Shown in pieces: positions 14,905 to 28,888 of a DNA stretch of 64,000 nucleotides; the stretch's first letter is position 1, and each line of letters starts with the position of its first letter. Position numbers and translations under genes: made by a program. Origin of the DNA: Xylocopa sonorina (Eukaryota; Arthropoda; Insecta; Hymenoptera; Apidae); assembly GCF_050948175.1 (NCBI RefSeq), contig NW_027490149.1, forward strand, positions 186,001 through 250,000. The letters run 5' to 3'. The notes under the pieces were generated by a model. It saw nothing but the letters and a program-made list of their open reading frames with translations. It ran no database searches and was not told the DNA's origin.

Positions 14905-17900
14905 ATGTAAATGCGACACTTCCTAGCAAGGAAATAGCGTTTGCAGGTGTCTACGTATCGTAGCAATAGCTTTCTAATGCTTCTTAAAACGCGATATCGC
15001 ATCTCATTTCTATGTTTCACGGTAAGATATAACATGATTTGCGAAGTGTTATGTATTCCTCGTCTACACTTCAAATGAATGTAAATGCGACACTTCTTTG
15101 CTAGGAAATAGCGTTTGCAAATGTCTACGTATCGTAGCAATAGAGTTCATATGATTCTTAAAACGCGATATCGCAGCTCATTTCTATGTTTCATGATAAG
15201 ATATAACATGATTTGCGAAGTGTTTTGTATTCCTCGTCTACACTTCAAATGAATGTGAATGCGACACTTCCTTGCAAGGAAATAGCGTTTGCAGATGTCT
15301 ACGTATCGAAGCAATAGAGTTCAAATGCTTCTTAAAACGAGATATTGCATCTCATATCTATGTTTCATGATAAGATATAATATTCATTGCGAAGTGTTAT
15401 GCATTCCTCGTCTACACTTCAAATGAATGTAGATGCGACACTTCCTTGCAAGGAAATAGCGTTTGCAGATGTCTACGTATCGTAGCAATAGAGTTCTAAT
15501 GCTTCTTAAAACGCGATATCGCATCTCATTTCTATGTTTCATGGTAAGATATAATATGATTTGCGAAGTATCATGTATTCCTCGTCTACACTTCAAATGA
15601 ATGTAAATGCGACACTTCCTTGCTAGGAAATAGCGATTGCAGATGTCTACGTATCGTAGCAATAGAGTTCATATGATTCTTAAAACGCGATATTGCATCT
15701 CATTTCTATGTTTCATGGAAAGATATAATATGATTTGCGAAGTGTTATGTATTCCTCGTCTACACTTCAAATGAATGTGAATGCGACACTTCCTCGCTAG
15801 GAAATAGCGTTTGCAGATGTCTACGTATCGTAGCAATAGAGTTCTAATGCTTCTTAAAACGCGATACCGCATCTCATTTCTATGTTTCATGGTAAGATAT
15901 AATATGATTTGCGAAGTGTCATGTATTCCTCGTCTACACTTCAAATGAATGTAAATGCGACACTTCCTTGCTAGGAAATAGCGTTTGCAGATGTCTACGT
16001 ATCGAAGCAATAGAGTTCAAATGCTTCTTAAAACGCGATATCGCATCTCATTTCTAAATTTCATGGTAAGATATAATATGATTTGCGAAGTATCATGTAT
16101 TCCTCGCCTACACTTCAAATGAATGTAAATGCGACACTTCCTTGCTAGGAAATAGCGTTTGCAGATGTCTACGTATCGAAGCAATAGAGTTCAAATGCTT
16201 CTTAAAACGAGATATTGCATATCATATCTATGTTTCCTGATAAGATATAATATTCATTGCGAAGTGTTATGCATTCCTCGTCTACACTTCAAATGATTGT
16301 TAATGCGACACTTCCTTGTTAGGAAATAGCGATTGCAGATGTCTACGTATCGTAGCAATAGCTTTCTAATGCTTCTTAAAACGCGATATCGCATCTCATT
16401 TCTATGTTTCATGGTAAGATATAATATTCATTGCGAAGTGTTATGCATTCCTCGTCTACGATTCATATGAATGTAAATGCGACACTTCCTCGCTAGGAAA
16501 TAGCGTTTGCAAATGTCTACCTATCGTAGCAATAGTGTTCTAATGCTTCTAAAAACAAGATATCGCATCTCAATTCTATGTTTCATGATAAGATGTAATA
16601 TTCATTGCGAAGTGTTATGTATTCCTCGCCTACACTTCAAAAGAATGTAAATGCGACACTTCCTTGCTAGGAAATAGCGTTTGCAGATGTCTACGTATCG
16701 AAGCAATAGAATTCAAATGCTTCTTAAAACGAGATATTGCATCTCATATCTATGTTTCATGATAAGATATAATATGATTTGCGAAGTATCATGTATTCCT
16801 CGTCTACACTTCAAATGAATGTAAATGCGACACTTCCTTGCTAGGAAATAGCGTCTGCAGATGTCTAGGTATCGTAGCAATAGAGTTCTAATGCTTCTTA
16901 AAACACGATATCGCATCTCATTTCTATGTTTCATGGTATGATATAATATGATTTGCGAAGTGTTATGTATTCCTCGTCTACACTTCAAATGAATGTAAAT
17001 GCGACACTTCTTTGCTAGGAAATAGCGTTTGCAAATATCTACGTATCGTAACAATAGTGTTCTAATGCTTCTTAAAACGCGATATCGCATCTCATTTCTA
17101 TGTTTCATGGTAAGATATGATATGATTTGCGATGTATCATGTATTCCTCGTCTACACTTCAAATGAATGTAAATGCGACACTTCCTTGCAAGGAAATAGC
17201 GTTTGCAGATGTCTACGTTTCGAAGCAATAGAGTTCAAATGCTTCTTAAAACGAGATATTGCATCTCATATCTATGTTTCATGATAAGATATAATATTCA
17301 TTGCGAAGTGTTATGCATTCCTTGTCTACGATTCAAATGAATGTAAATGCGACACTTCCTTACTAGGAAATAGCGTCTGCAGATGTCTAGGTATCGTAGC
17401 AATAGAGTTCTAATGCTTCTTAAAACGCGATATCGCATCTCATATCTATGTTTCATGGTATGATATAATATGATTTGTGAAGTGTTATGTATTCCTCGTC
17501 TACACTTCAAATGAATGTAAATGCGACACTTCTTTGCTAGGAAATAGCGTTTGCAAATATCTACGTATCGTAACAATAGTGTTCTAATGCTTCTTAAAAC
17601 GCGATATTGCATCTCATTTCTATGTTTCATGTTAAGATATAACATGATTTGCGAAGTGTTATGTATTCGTCGTCTACACTTCAAATGAATGTGAATGCGA
17701 TACTTCCTCGCTAGGAAATAGCGTTTGCAGATGTCTACGTATCGTAGCAATAGCTTTCTAGTGCTTCTTAAAACGCGATATCGCATCTCATTTCTATGTT
17801 TTATGGTAAGATATAACATGATTTGCGAAGTGTTATGTATTCCTCGTCTACACTTCAAATGAATGTGAATGGGATACTTCCTCGCTAGGAAATAGCGTTT

Positions 17901-20900
17901 GCAGATGTCTACGTATCGTTAGCAATAGCTTTCTAATGCTTCTTAAAACGCGATATCGCATCTCATTTCTATGTTTCATGGTAAGATATAATATGATTTG
18001 CGAAGTGTCACGTATTCCTCGTCTACACTTCAAATGAATGTAAATGCGACACTTCCTTGCAAGGAAATAGCGTTTGCAGATGTCTACGTATCGTAGCAAT
18101 AGCTTTCTAATGCTTCTTAAAACGCGATATCGCATCTCATTTCTATGTTTCAAGGTAAGATATAATAGGATTTGCGAAGTGTCATGTATTCCTCGTCTAC
18201 ACTTCAAATGAATGTAAATGAGACACTTCCTTGCAAGGAAATAGCGTTTGCAGATGTCTACGTATCGAAGCAATAGAGTTCAAATGCTTCATAAAACGCG
18301 ATATCGCATCTCATTTCTATGTTTCATGGTAAGATATAATATTCATTGCGAAGTGTTATGCATTCCTCGTCTACGATTCAAATGAATGTAAATGCGACAC
18401 TTCCTTGCAAGGATATAGCGTTTGCAGATGTCTACGTATCGAAGCAATAGAGTTCAAATGCTTCTTAAAACGCGATATCGCATCTCATTTCTATGTTTCA
18501 TGGTAATATATAATATTCATTGCGAAGTGTTATGCATTCGTCGTCTACGATTCAAATGAATGTAAATGCGACACTTCCTTGCAAGGAAATAGCGTTTGCA
18601 GATGTCTACGTATCGTAGCGATAGAGTTTTTATGGTTCTTAAAAGGCGATATCGTATCTCATTTCTATGTTTCATGGTAAGGTATAATATGATATGCGAA
18701 GTGTTATGTATTCCTCGTCTACACTTCAAATGAATGTGAATGCGATACTTCCTCGCTAGGAAATAGCGTTTGCAGATGTCTACGTATCGTAGCAATAGCT
18801 TTCTAGTGCTTCTTAAAACGCGATATCGCATCTCATTTCTATGTTTTATGGTAAGATATAATACGATATGCGAAGTATCATGTATTCCTCGTCTACACTT
18901 CAAATGAATGTAAATGCGACACTTCCTTGCTAGGAAATAGCGTCTGCAGATGTCTAGGTATCGTAGCAATAGAGTTCTAATGCATCTTAAAACGCGATAT
19001 CGCATCTCATTTCTATGTTTCTTGGTAAGATATAATATGATTTGCTAAGTGTTATGTATTCCTCGTCTACACTTCAAATGAACGTAAATGCGACACTTCC
19101 TTGCTAGGAAATAGCGATTGCAGATGTCTACGTATCGTAGCAATAGAGTTCATATGATACTTAAAACGCGATATCGCATGTCATTTCTATGTTTCATGGT
19201 AAGATATAACATGATTTGCGAAGTGTTATGTATTCCTCGTCTACACTTCAAATGAATGTGAATGCGATACTTCCTCGCAAGGAAATAGCGTTTGCAGATG
19301 TCTACGTATCGTTAGCAATTGCTCTGTAATGCTTCTTAAAACGCGATATCGCATCTCATTTCTATGTTTCATGGTAAGATATAATATGATTTGCGAAGTG
19401 TCATGTATTCCTCGTCTACACTTCAAATGAATGTAAATGCGACACTTCCATGCAAGGAAATAGCGTTTGCAGATGTCTACGTATCGTAGCAATAGAGTTC
19501 TTATGATTCTTAAAACGCGATATTGCATCACATTTCTATGTTTCATGGTAAGATATAACATGATTTGCGAATTGTTATGTATTCCTCGTCTACACTTCAA
19601 ATGAATGTGAATGCGACACTTCCTCGCTAGGAAATAGCGTTTGCAGATGTCTACCTATCGTAGCAATAGTGTTCTAATGCTCCTTAAAACGCGATATCGC
19701 ATCTCATTTCTATGTTTCATGGTAAGATATAATATGATTTGCGAAGTATCATGTATTCCTCGTCTACACTTCAAATGAACGTAAATGCGACACTTCCTTG
19801 CTAGGAAATAGCGTCTGCAGATGTCTAGGTACCGTAGCAATAGAGTTCTAATGCATCTTAAAACGCGATATCGCATCTCATTTCTATGTTTCATGGTAAG
19901 ATATAATATGATTTGCGAAGTGTTATTTATTCCACGTCTACACTTCAAATGAATGTAAATGCGATAGTTCCTCGCTAGGACATAGCGTATGCAGATGTCT
20001 ACGTATCGTAGCAATAGCTTTCTAATGCTTCTTAAAACGCGATATCGCACCTTATTTCTATGTTTCATGGTAAGATATAATATGATTTTCGAAGTGTCCT
20101 GTATTCCTCGTCTACACTTCAAATGAATGTAAATGCGACTCTTCCTTGCAAGGAAATAGCGTTTGCAGATTTCTACGTATCGAAGCAATAGAGTTCAAAT
20201 GCTTCTTAAAACGCGATATCGCATCTCATTTCTATGTTTCATGGTAAGATATGATATGATTTGCGAAGTATCATGTATTCCTCGTCTACACTTCAAATGA
20301 ATGTAAACGCGACACTTCCTTGCAAGGATATAGCGTTTGCAGATGTCTACGTATCGAAGCAATAGAGTTCAAATGCTTCTTAAAACGAGATATTGCATCT
20401 CATATCTATGTTTCATGGTAAGATATAATATTCATTGCGAAGTGTTATGCATTCCTCGTCTACGATTCAAATGAATGTAAATGCGACACTTCCTTGCAAG
20501 GAAATAGCGTTTGCAGATGTCTACGTATCGTAGCAATAGAGTTCTTATGATTCTTAAAACGCGATATTGCATCTCATCTCTATGTTTCATGGTAAGATAT
20601 AATATGATTTGCGAAGTGTTATGTATTCCTCGCCTACACTTCAAATGAATGTAAATGCGACACTTATTTGGTAGGAAATAGCGTTTGCAAATGTCTACCT
20701 ATCGTAGCAATAGTGTTCTAATGCTTCTTAAAACGCGATATCGCATCTCATTTCTATGTTTCATGGTAAGATATAATATGATTTGCGAAGAGTTATGTAT
20801 TCCTCGTCTACACTTCAAATAAAAGTAAATGCGACACTTCTTTGCTAGGAAATAGCGTTTGCAAATGTCTACCTATCGTAGAAATAGTGTTCTAATGCTT

Positions 20901-21058
20901 CTAAAATCGCGATATCGCATCTCATTTCTATGTTTCATGGTAAGATATAATATGATTTGCGAAGTATCATGTATTCCTCGTCTACACTTCAAATGAATGT
21001 AAATGCGATTCTTCCTTGCTAGGAAATAGCAATTGCAGATGTCTACGTATCGTAGCAA

Positions 21059-22798
21059 TAGGGTTCATATGATTCTTATAACGCGATATCGCATATCATT
21101 TCTATGTTTCATGGTAAGATATAACATGATTTGCGAAGTGTTATGTATTGCTCGTCTACACTTCAAATGAATGTAAATGCGACCCTTCCTTGCTAGGAAA
21201 TAGCGTTTGCAGATGTCTAGGTATCGTAGAAATAGTGTTCTAATGCTTCTTAAAACGCGATATCGCATCTCATTTCTATGTTTCATGGTAAGATATAATA
21301 TGATTTGCGAAGTATCATGTATTCCTCGTCTACACTTCAAATGAATGTAAATGCGACACTTCCTTGCTAGGAAATAGCAATTGCAGATGTCTACGTATCG
21401 TAGCAATAGGGTTCATATGATTCTTATAACGCGATATCGTATCTCATTTCTATGTTTCATGGTAAGATATAACATGATTTGCGAAGTGTTATGTATTCCT
21501 CGTCTACACTTCAAATGAATGTAAATGCGACACTTCCTTGCTAGGAAATAGCGTTTGCAAATGTCTACCTATCGTAGCGATAGTGTTCTAATGCTTTTTA
21601 AAACGCGATATCGCATCTCATTTCTATGTATCATGGTAAGATATAGTATGATTTGCGAAGTGTTATGTATTCCTCGTCTACACTTCAAATGAATGTGAAT
21701 GCGATACTTCCTCGCTAGGAAATAGCGTTTGCAGATGTCTACGTATCGTAGCAATAGAGTTCTAATGCTTCTTAAAACGCGATATCGCATCTCATTTCTA
21801 TGTTTCATGGTAAGATATGATATGATTTGCGAAGTATCATGTATTCCTCGTCTACACTTCAAATGAATGTAAACGCGACACTTCCTTGCAAGGATATAGC
21901 GTTTGCAGATGTCTACGTATCGAAGCAATAGAGTTCAAATGCTTCTTAAAACGAGATATTGCATCTCATATCTATGTTTCATGGTAGGATATAATATTCA
22001 TTGCGAAGTGTTATGCATTCCTCGTCTACGATTCAAATGAATGTAAATGCGACACTTCCTTGCAAGGAAATAGCGTTTGCAGATGTCTACGTATCGTAGC
22101 AATAGAGTTCTTATGATTCTTAAAACGCGATATTGCATCTCATCTCTATGTTTCATGGTAAGATATAATATGATTTGCGAAGTGTTATGTATTCCTCGTC
22201 TACACTTCAAATGAATGTAAATGCGACACTTCCTTGCTAGGAAATAGCGTTTGCAAATGTCTACCTATCGTAGCGATAGTGTTCTAATGCTTTTTAAAAC
22301 GCGATATCGCATCTCATTTCTATGTATCATGGTAAGATATAGTATGATTTGCGAAGTGTTATGTATTCCTCGTCTACACTTCAAATGAATGTGAATGCGA
22401 TACTTCCTCGCTAGGAAATAGCGTTTGCAGATGTCTACGTATCGTAGCAATAGAGTTCTAATGCTTCTTAAAACGCGATATCGCATCTCATTTCTATGTT
22501 TCATGGTAAGATATGATATGATTTGCGAAGTATCATGTATTCCTCGTCTACACTTCAAATGAATGTAAATGCGACACTTCCTTGCAAGGATATAGCGTTT
22601 GCAGATGTCTACGTATCGAAGCAATAGAGTTCAAATGCTTCTTAAAACGAGATATTGCATCTCATATCTATGTTTCATGGTAAGATATAATATTCATTGC
22701 GAAGTGTTATGCATTCCTCGTCTACGATTCAAATGAATGTAAATGCGACACTTCCTTGCAAGGAAATAGCAATTGCAGATGTCTACGTATCGTAGCAA
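21059..22798. repeat. Domain 2 HOR unit 1 (10 monomers, 1740 bp)
   Basis: Starts with the GGGTTCATATG marker. Inside it a four-monomer run beginning with the ATGTATCATGG unit (21581-22276) is followed by a second copy of its first three monomers (22277-22798), a nested duplication of 696 bp. It contains type B units at 21929 and 22625. Confidence 0.85.
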
Positions 22799-24886
22799 AA
22801 GGGTTCATATGATTCTTATAACGCGATATCGCATATCATTTCTATGTTTCATGGTAAGATATAACATGATTTGCGAAGTGTTATGTATTGCTCGTCTACA
22901 CTTCAAATGAATGTAAATGCGACCCTTCCTTGCTAGGAAATAGCGTTTGCAGATGTCTAGGTATCGTAGAAATAGTGTTCTAATGCTTCTTAAAACGCGA
23001 TATCGCATCTCATTTCTATGTTTCATGGTAAGATATAATATGATTTGCGAAGTATCATGTATTCCTCGTCTACACTTCAAATGAATGTAAATGCGACACT
23101 TCCTTGCTAGGAAATAGCAATTGCAGATGTCTACGTATCGTAGCAATAGGGTTCATATGATTCTTATAACGCGATATCGTATCTCATTTCTATGTTTCAT
23201 GGTAAGATATAACATGATTTGCGAAGTGTTATGTATTCCTCGTCTACACTTCAAATGAATGTAAATGCGACACTTCCTTGCTAGGAAATAGCGTTTGCAA
23301 ATGTCTACCTATCGTAGCGATAGTGTTCTAATGCTTTTTAAAACGCGATATCGCATCTCATTTCTATGTATCATGGTAAGATATAGTATGATTTGCGAAG
23401 TGTTATGTATTCCTCGTCTACACTTCAAATGAATGTGAATGCGATACTTCCTCGCTAGGAAATAGCGTTTGCAGATGTCTACGTATCGTAGCAATAGAGT
23501 TCTAATGCTTCTTAAAACGCGATATCGCATCTCATTTCTATGTTTCATGGTAAGATATGATATGATTTGCGAAGTATCATGTATTCCTCGTCTACACTTC
23601 AAATGAATGTAAACGCGACACTTCCTTGCAAGGATATAGCGTTTGCAGATGTCTACGTATCGAAGCAATAGAGTTCAAATGCTTCTTAAAACGAGATATT
23701 GCATCTCATATCTATGTTTCATGGTAAGATATAATATTCATTGCGAAGTGTTATGCATTCCTCGTCTACGATTCAAATGAATGTAAATGCGACACTTCCT
23801 TGCAAGGAAATAGCGTTTGCAGATGTCTACGTATCGTAGCAATAGAGTTCTTATGATTCTTAAAACGCGATATTGCATCTCATCTCTATGTTTCATGGTA
23901 AGATATAATATGATTTGCGAAGTGTTATGTATTCCTCGTCTACACTTCAAATGAAGGTAAATGCGACCCTTCCTTGCTAGGAAATAGCGTCTGCAGATGT
24001 CTAGGTATCGTAGCAATAGAGTTCTAATGCTTCTTAAAACTCGATATCGCATCTCATTTCTATGTTTCATGGTAAGATGTAATATGATTTGCGAAGTGTT
24101 ATGCATTCCTCGTCTACGATTCAAATGAATGTAAATGCGACACTTCCTTGCTAGGAAATAGCGTTTGCAAATGTCTACCTATCGTAGCGATAGAGCTCTA
24201 ATGCTTCTTAAAACGCGATATCGCATCTGATTTCTATGTTTCATGGTAAGATATAATATGATTTGCGAAGTGTTATGTATTCCTCGACTACACTTCAAAT
24301 GAATGTAAATGCGACACTTCTTTCCTAGGAAATAGCGTTTGCAAATGTCTACCTATCGTAGCAATAGTGTTCTAATGCTTCTTAAAACGCGATATCGCAT
24401 CTCATTTCTATGTTTCATGGTAAGATATAATATGATTTGCGAAGTATCATGTATTCCTCGTCTACACTTCAAAAGAATGTAAATGCGACACTTCCTTGCT
24501 AGGAAATAGCGTCTGCAGATGTCTAGGTATCGTAGCAATAGAGTTCTAATGCTTCTTAAAACGCGATATCGCATCTCATTTCTATGTTTCATGGTAAGAT
24601 ATAATATGATTTGCGAAGTATCATGTATTCCTCGTCTACACTTCAAATGAATGTAAATGCGACACTTCCTTGCAAGGATATAGCGTTTGCAGATGTCTAC
24701 GTATCGAAGCAATAGAGTTCAAATGCTTCTTAAAACGAGATATTGCATCTCATATCTATGTTTCATGGTAAGATATAATATTCATTGCGAAGTGTTATGC
24801 ATTCCTCGTCTACGATTCAAATGAATGTAAATGCGACACTTCCTTGCAAGGAAATAGCAATTGCAGATGTCTACGTATCGTAGCAA
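22799..24886. repeat. Domain 2 HOR unit 2 (12 monomers, 2088 bp)
   Basis: Repeats the first seven monomers of unit 1 at an exact 1740-bp offset. It then adds a new tail: an AACTCGATATCGC unit at 24017, a GAGCTCTAATGC/CATCTGATTTC unit at 24191, units at 24365 and 24539, and a type B unit at 24713. Confidence 0.85.
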
Positions 24887-26800
24887 TAGGGTTCATATGA
24901 TTCTTATAACGCGATATCGCATATCATTTCTATGTTTCATGGTAAGATATAACATGATTTGCGAAGTGTTATGTATTGCTCGTCTACACTTCAAATGAAT
25001 GTAAATGCGACCCTTCCTTGCTAGGAAATAGCGTTTGCAGATGTCTAGGTATCGTAGAAATAGTGTTCTAATGCTTCTTAAAACGCGATATCGCATCTCA
25101 TTTCTATGTTTCATGGTAAGATATAATATGATTTGCGAAGTATCATGTATTCCTCGTCTACACTTCAAATGAATGTAAATGCGACACTTCCTTGCTAGGA
25201 AATAGCAATTGCAGATGTCTACGTATCGTAGCAATAGGGTTCATATGATTCTTATAACGCGATATCGTATCTCATTTCTATGTTTCATGGTAAGATATAA
25301 CATGATTTGCGAAGTGTTATGTATTCCTCGTCTACACTTCAAATGAATGTAAATGCGACACTTCCTTGCTAGGAAATAGCGTTTGCAAATGTCTACCTAT
25401 CGTAGCGATAGTGTTCTAATGCTTTTTAAAACGCGATATCGCATCTCATTTCTATGTATCATGGTAAGATATAGTATGATTTGCGAAGTGTTATGTATTC
25501 CTCGTCTACACTTCAAATGAATGTGAATGCGATACTTCCTCGCTAGGAAATAGCGTTTGCAGATGTCTACGTATCGTAGCAATAGAGTTCTAATGCTTCT
25601 TAAAACGCGATATCGCATCTCATTTCTATGTTTCATGGTAAGATGTAATATGATTTGCGATGTATCATGGATTCCTCGTCTACACTTCAAATGAATGTAA
25701 ATGCGACACTTCCTTGCAAGGAAATAGCGTTTGCAGATGTCTACCTATCGTAGCGATAGTGTTCTAATGCTTCTTAAAACGCGATATCGTATCTCATTTC
25801 TATGTTTCATGGTAAGATATAACATGATTTGCGAAGTGTTATGTATTCCTCGTCTACACTTCAAATGAATGTAAATGCGACACTTCCTTGCATGGAAATA
25901 GCGTTTGCAGATGCCTACGTATCGAAGCAATAGAGTTCAAATGCTTCTTAAAACGAGATATTGCATCTCATATCTATGTTTCATGGTAAGATATAATATT
26001 CATTGCGAAGTGTTATGCATTCCTCGTCTACGATTCAAATGAATGTAAATGCGACACTTCCTTGCAAGGAAATAGCAATTGCAGATGTCTACGTATCGTA
26101 GCAATAGGGTTCATATGATTCTTATAACGCGATATCGCATCTGATTTCTATGTTTCATGGTAAGATATAATATGATTTGCGAAGTGTTATGTATTCCTCG
26201 ACTACACTTCAAATGAATGTAAATGCGACACTTCTTTCCTAGGAAATAGCGTTTGCAAATGTCTACCTATCGTAGCAATAGTGTTCTAATGATTCTTAAA
26301 ACGCGATATCGCATCTCATTTCTATGTTTCATGGTAAGATATAATATGATTTGCGAAGTATCATGTATTCCTCGTCTACACTTCAAAAGAATGTATATGC
26401 GACACTTCCTTGCTAGGAAATAGCGTCTGCAGATGTCTAGGTATCGTAGCAATAGAGTTCTAATGCTTCTTAAAACGCGATATCGCATCTCATTTCTATG
26501 TTTCATGGTAAGATATAATATGATTTGCGGAGTATCATGTATTCCTCGTCTACACTTCAAATGAATGTAAATGCGACACTTCCTTGCAAGGATATAGCGT
26601 TTGCAGATGTCTACGTATCGAAGCAATAGAGTTCAAATGCTTCTTAAAACGAGATATTGCATCTCATATCTATGTTTCATGGTAAGATATAATATTCATT
26701 GCGAAGTGTTATGCATTCCTCGTCTACGATTCAAATGAATGTAAATGCGACACTTCCTTGCAAGGAAATAGCAATTGCAGATGTCTACGTATCGTAGCAA
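24887..26800. repeat. Domain 2 HOR unit 3 (11 monomers, 1914 bp)
   Basis: Begins with the marker trio. It has a changed fifth monomer (GATGTAATATG with ATCATGGATTCC, at 25583), a CGTATCTC unit at 25757 and a type B unit at 25931. It then has a chimeric GGGTTCATATG/CATCTGATTTC unit at 26105 and the two-unit tail of unit 2, and ends with the type B unit at 26627. Confidence 0.85.
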
Positions 26801-28888
26801 TAGGGTTCATATGATTCTTATAACGCGATATCGCATATCATTTCTATGTTTCATGGTAAGATATAACATGATTTGCGAAGTGTTATGTATTGCTCGTCTA
26901 CACTTCAAATGAATGTAAATGCGACCCTTCCTTGCTAGGAAATAGCGTTTGCAGATGTCTAGGTATCGTAGAAATAGTGTTCTAATGCTTCTTAAAACGC
27001 GATATCGCATCTCATTTCTATGTTTCATGGTAAGATATAATATGATTTGCGAAGTATCATGTATTCCTCGTCTACACCTCAAATGAATGTAAATGCGACA
27101 CTTCCTTGCTAGGAAATAGCAATTGCAGATGTCTACGTATCGTAGCAATAGGGTTCATATGATTCTTATAACGCGATATCGTATCTCATTTCTATGTTTC
27201 ATGGTAAGATATAACATGATTTGCGAAGTGTTATGTATTCCTCGTCTACACTTCAAATGAATGTAAATGCGACACTTCCTTGCTAGGAAATAGCGTTTGC
27301 AAATGTCTACCTATCGTAGCGATAGTGTTCTAATGCTTTTTAAAACGCGATATCGCATCTCATTTCTATGTATCATGGTAAGATATAGTATGATTTGCGA
27401 AGTGTTATGTATTCCTCGTCTACACTTCAAATGAATGTGAATGCGATACTTCCTCGCTAGGAAATAGCGTTTGCAGATGTCTACGTATCGTAGCAATAGA
27501 GTTCTAATGCTTCTTAAAACGCGATATCGCATCTCAGTTCTATGTTTCATGGTAAGATGTAATATGATTTGCGAAGTATCATGGATTCCTCGTCTACACT
27601 TCAAATGAATGTAAATGCGACACTTCCTTGCAAGGAAATAGCGTTTGCAGATGTCTACCTATCGTAGCGATAGTGTTCTAATGCTTCTTAAAACGCGATA
27701 TCGCATCTCATTTCTATGTTTCATGGTAAGATATAATATGATTTGCGGAGTGTTATGTATTCCTCGACTACACTTCAAATGAATGTAAATGCGACACTTC
27801 TTTGCTAGGAAATAGCGTTTGCAAATGTCTACCTATCGTGGCAATAGTGTTCATATGATACTTAAAACGCGATATCGTATCTCATTTCTATGTTTCATGG
27901 TAAGATATAACATGATTTGCGAAGTGTTATGTATTCCTCGTCTACACTTCAAATGAATGTAAATGCGACACTTCCTTGCATGGAAATAGCGTTTGCAGAT
28001 GCCTACGTATCGAAGCAATAGAGTTCAAATGCTTCTTAAAACGAGATATTGCATCTCATATCTATGTTTCATGGTAAGATATAATATTCATTGCGAAGTG
28101 TTATGCATTCCTCGTCTACGATTCAAATGAATGTAAATGCGACACTTCCTTGCAAGGAAATAGCAATTGCAGATGTCTACGTATCGTAGCAATAGGGTTC
28201 ATATGATTCTTATAACGCGATATCGCATCTGATTTCTATGTTTCATGGTAAGATATAATATGATTTGCGAAGTGTTATGTATTCCTCGACTACACTTCAA
28301 ATGAATGTAAATGCGACACTTCTTTCCTAGGGAATAGCGTTTGCAAATGTCTACCTATCGTAGCAATAGTGTTCTAATGCTTCTTAAAACGCGATATCGC
28401 ATCTCATTTCTATGTTTCATGGTAAGATATAATATGATTTGCGAAGTATCATGTATTCCTCGTCTACACTTCAAAAGAATGTAAATGCGACACTTCCTTG
28501 CTAGGAAATAGCGTCTGCAGATGTCTAGGTATCGTAGCAATAGAGTTCTAATGCTTCTTAAAACGCGATATCGCATCTCATTTCTATGTTTCATGGTAAG
28601 ATATAATATGATTTGCGGAGTATCATGTATTCCTCGTCTACACTTCAAATGAATGTAAATGCGACACTTCCTTGCAAGGATATAGCGTTTGCAGATGTCT
28701 ACGTATCGAAGCAATAGAGTTCAAATGCTTCTTAAAACGAGATATTGCATCTCATATCTATGTTTCATGGTAAGATATAATATTCATTGCGAAGTGTTAT
28801 GCATTCCTCGTCTACGATTCAAATGAATGTAAATGCGACACTTCCTTGCAATGAAATAGCAATTGCAGATGTCTACGTATCGTAGCAA
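26801..28888. repeat. Domain 2 HOR unit 4 (12 monomers, 2088 bp)
   Basis: Same order as unit 3, except that the single unit at 25757 is replaced by two (27671 with TTGCGGAGTG and GACTACAC, and 27845 with TTCATATGATACTTAAAACG). This adds 174 bp and is a clear one-monomer step between neighbouring HOR units. Confidence 0.85.
28019..28192. repeat. Representative type B monomer (domain 2 form)
   Basis: Type B units share a linked set of differences from type A: TTCAAATGCTTC, ACGAGATATTGC for ACGCGATATCGC, CTCATATC for CTCATTTC, ATATTCATTGCG for ATATGATTTGCG, TTATGCATTCC for TTATGTATTCC, and ACGATTCAAATG for ACACTTCAAATG. The change to GAGATATTGC destroys the GCGATATCGC dyad. TTCAAATG puts a TGA stop in the otherwise open minus-strand frame, so type B units end most repetitive ORFs. 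In domain 2, type B units start at 20363, 21929, 22625, 23669, 24713, 25931, 26627, 28019, 28715, 30803 and 31499. These carry CATGGTAAG (CATGGTAGG in the unit at 21929), unlike type B units elsewhere. Confidence 0.9.

Larger units (their letters stand above)
10951..19316. other. Recurrent one-base T insertion (CGTTAGCAAT) marking a monomer lineage
   Basis: CGTTAGCAAT replaces CGTAGCAAT at about 10956, 13916, 14786, 17919 and 19311. The first four sit in similar surroundings: a unit with CTCGCTAGG followed by AGCTTTCTAATGC and then GTGTCACGTATTCC. A shared insertion on a shared background means one mutation that was then copied. Each insertion shifts the minus-strand frame and ends or changes the repetitive ORF there. 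Confidence 0.8.
1..20188. repeat. Domain 1: irregular mosaic of 174-bp monomers
   Basis: No single HOR period dominates. Blocks recur at many spacings: 5 monomers (1825-2490 to 2695-3370), 19 (about 4565-4965 to 7870-8270), 21 (about 5160-5640 to 8815-9294), 24 (near 4501 to 8677) and 17 plus one base (near 10903 to 13862). All eight one-base indels I could place lie here. Units differ from each other more than in later domains. This fits older, partly decayed array sequence, although age is inferred. No gene or RNA gene is visible in the whole stretch. Confidence 0.8.
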
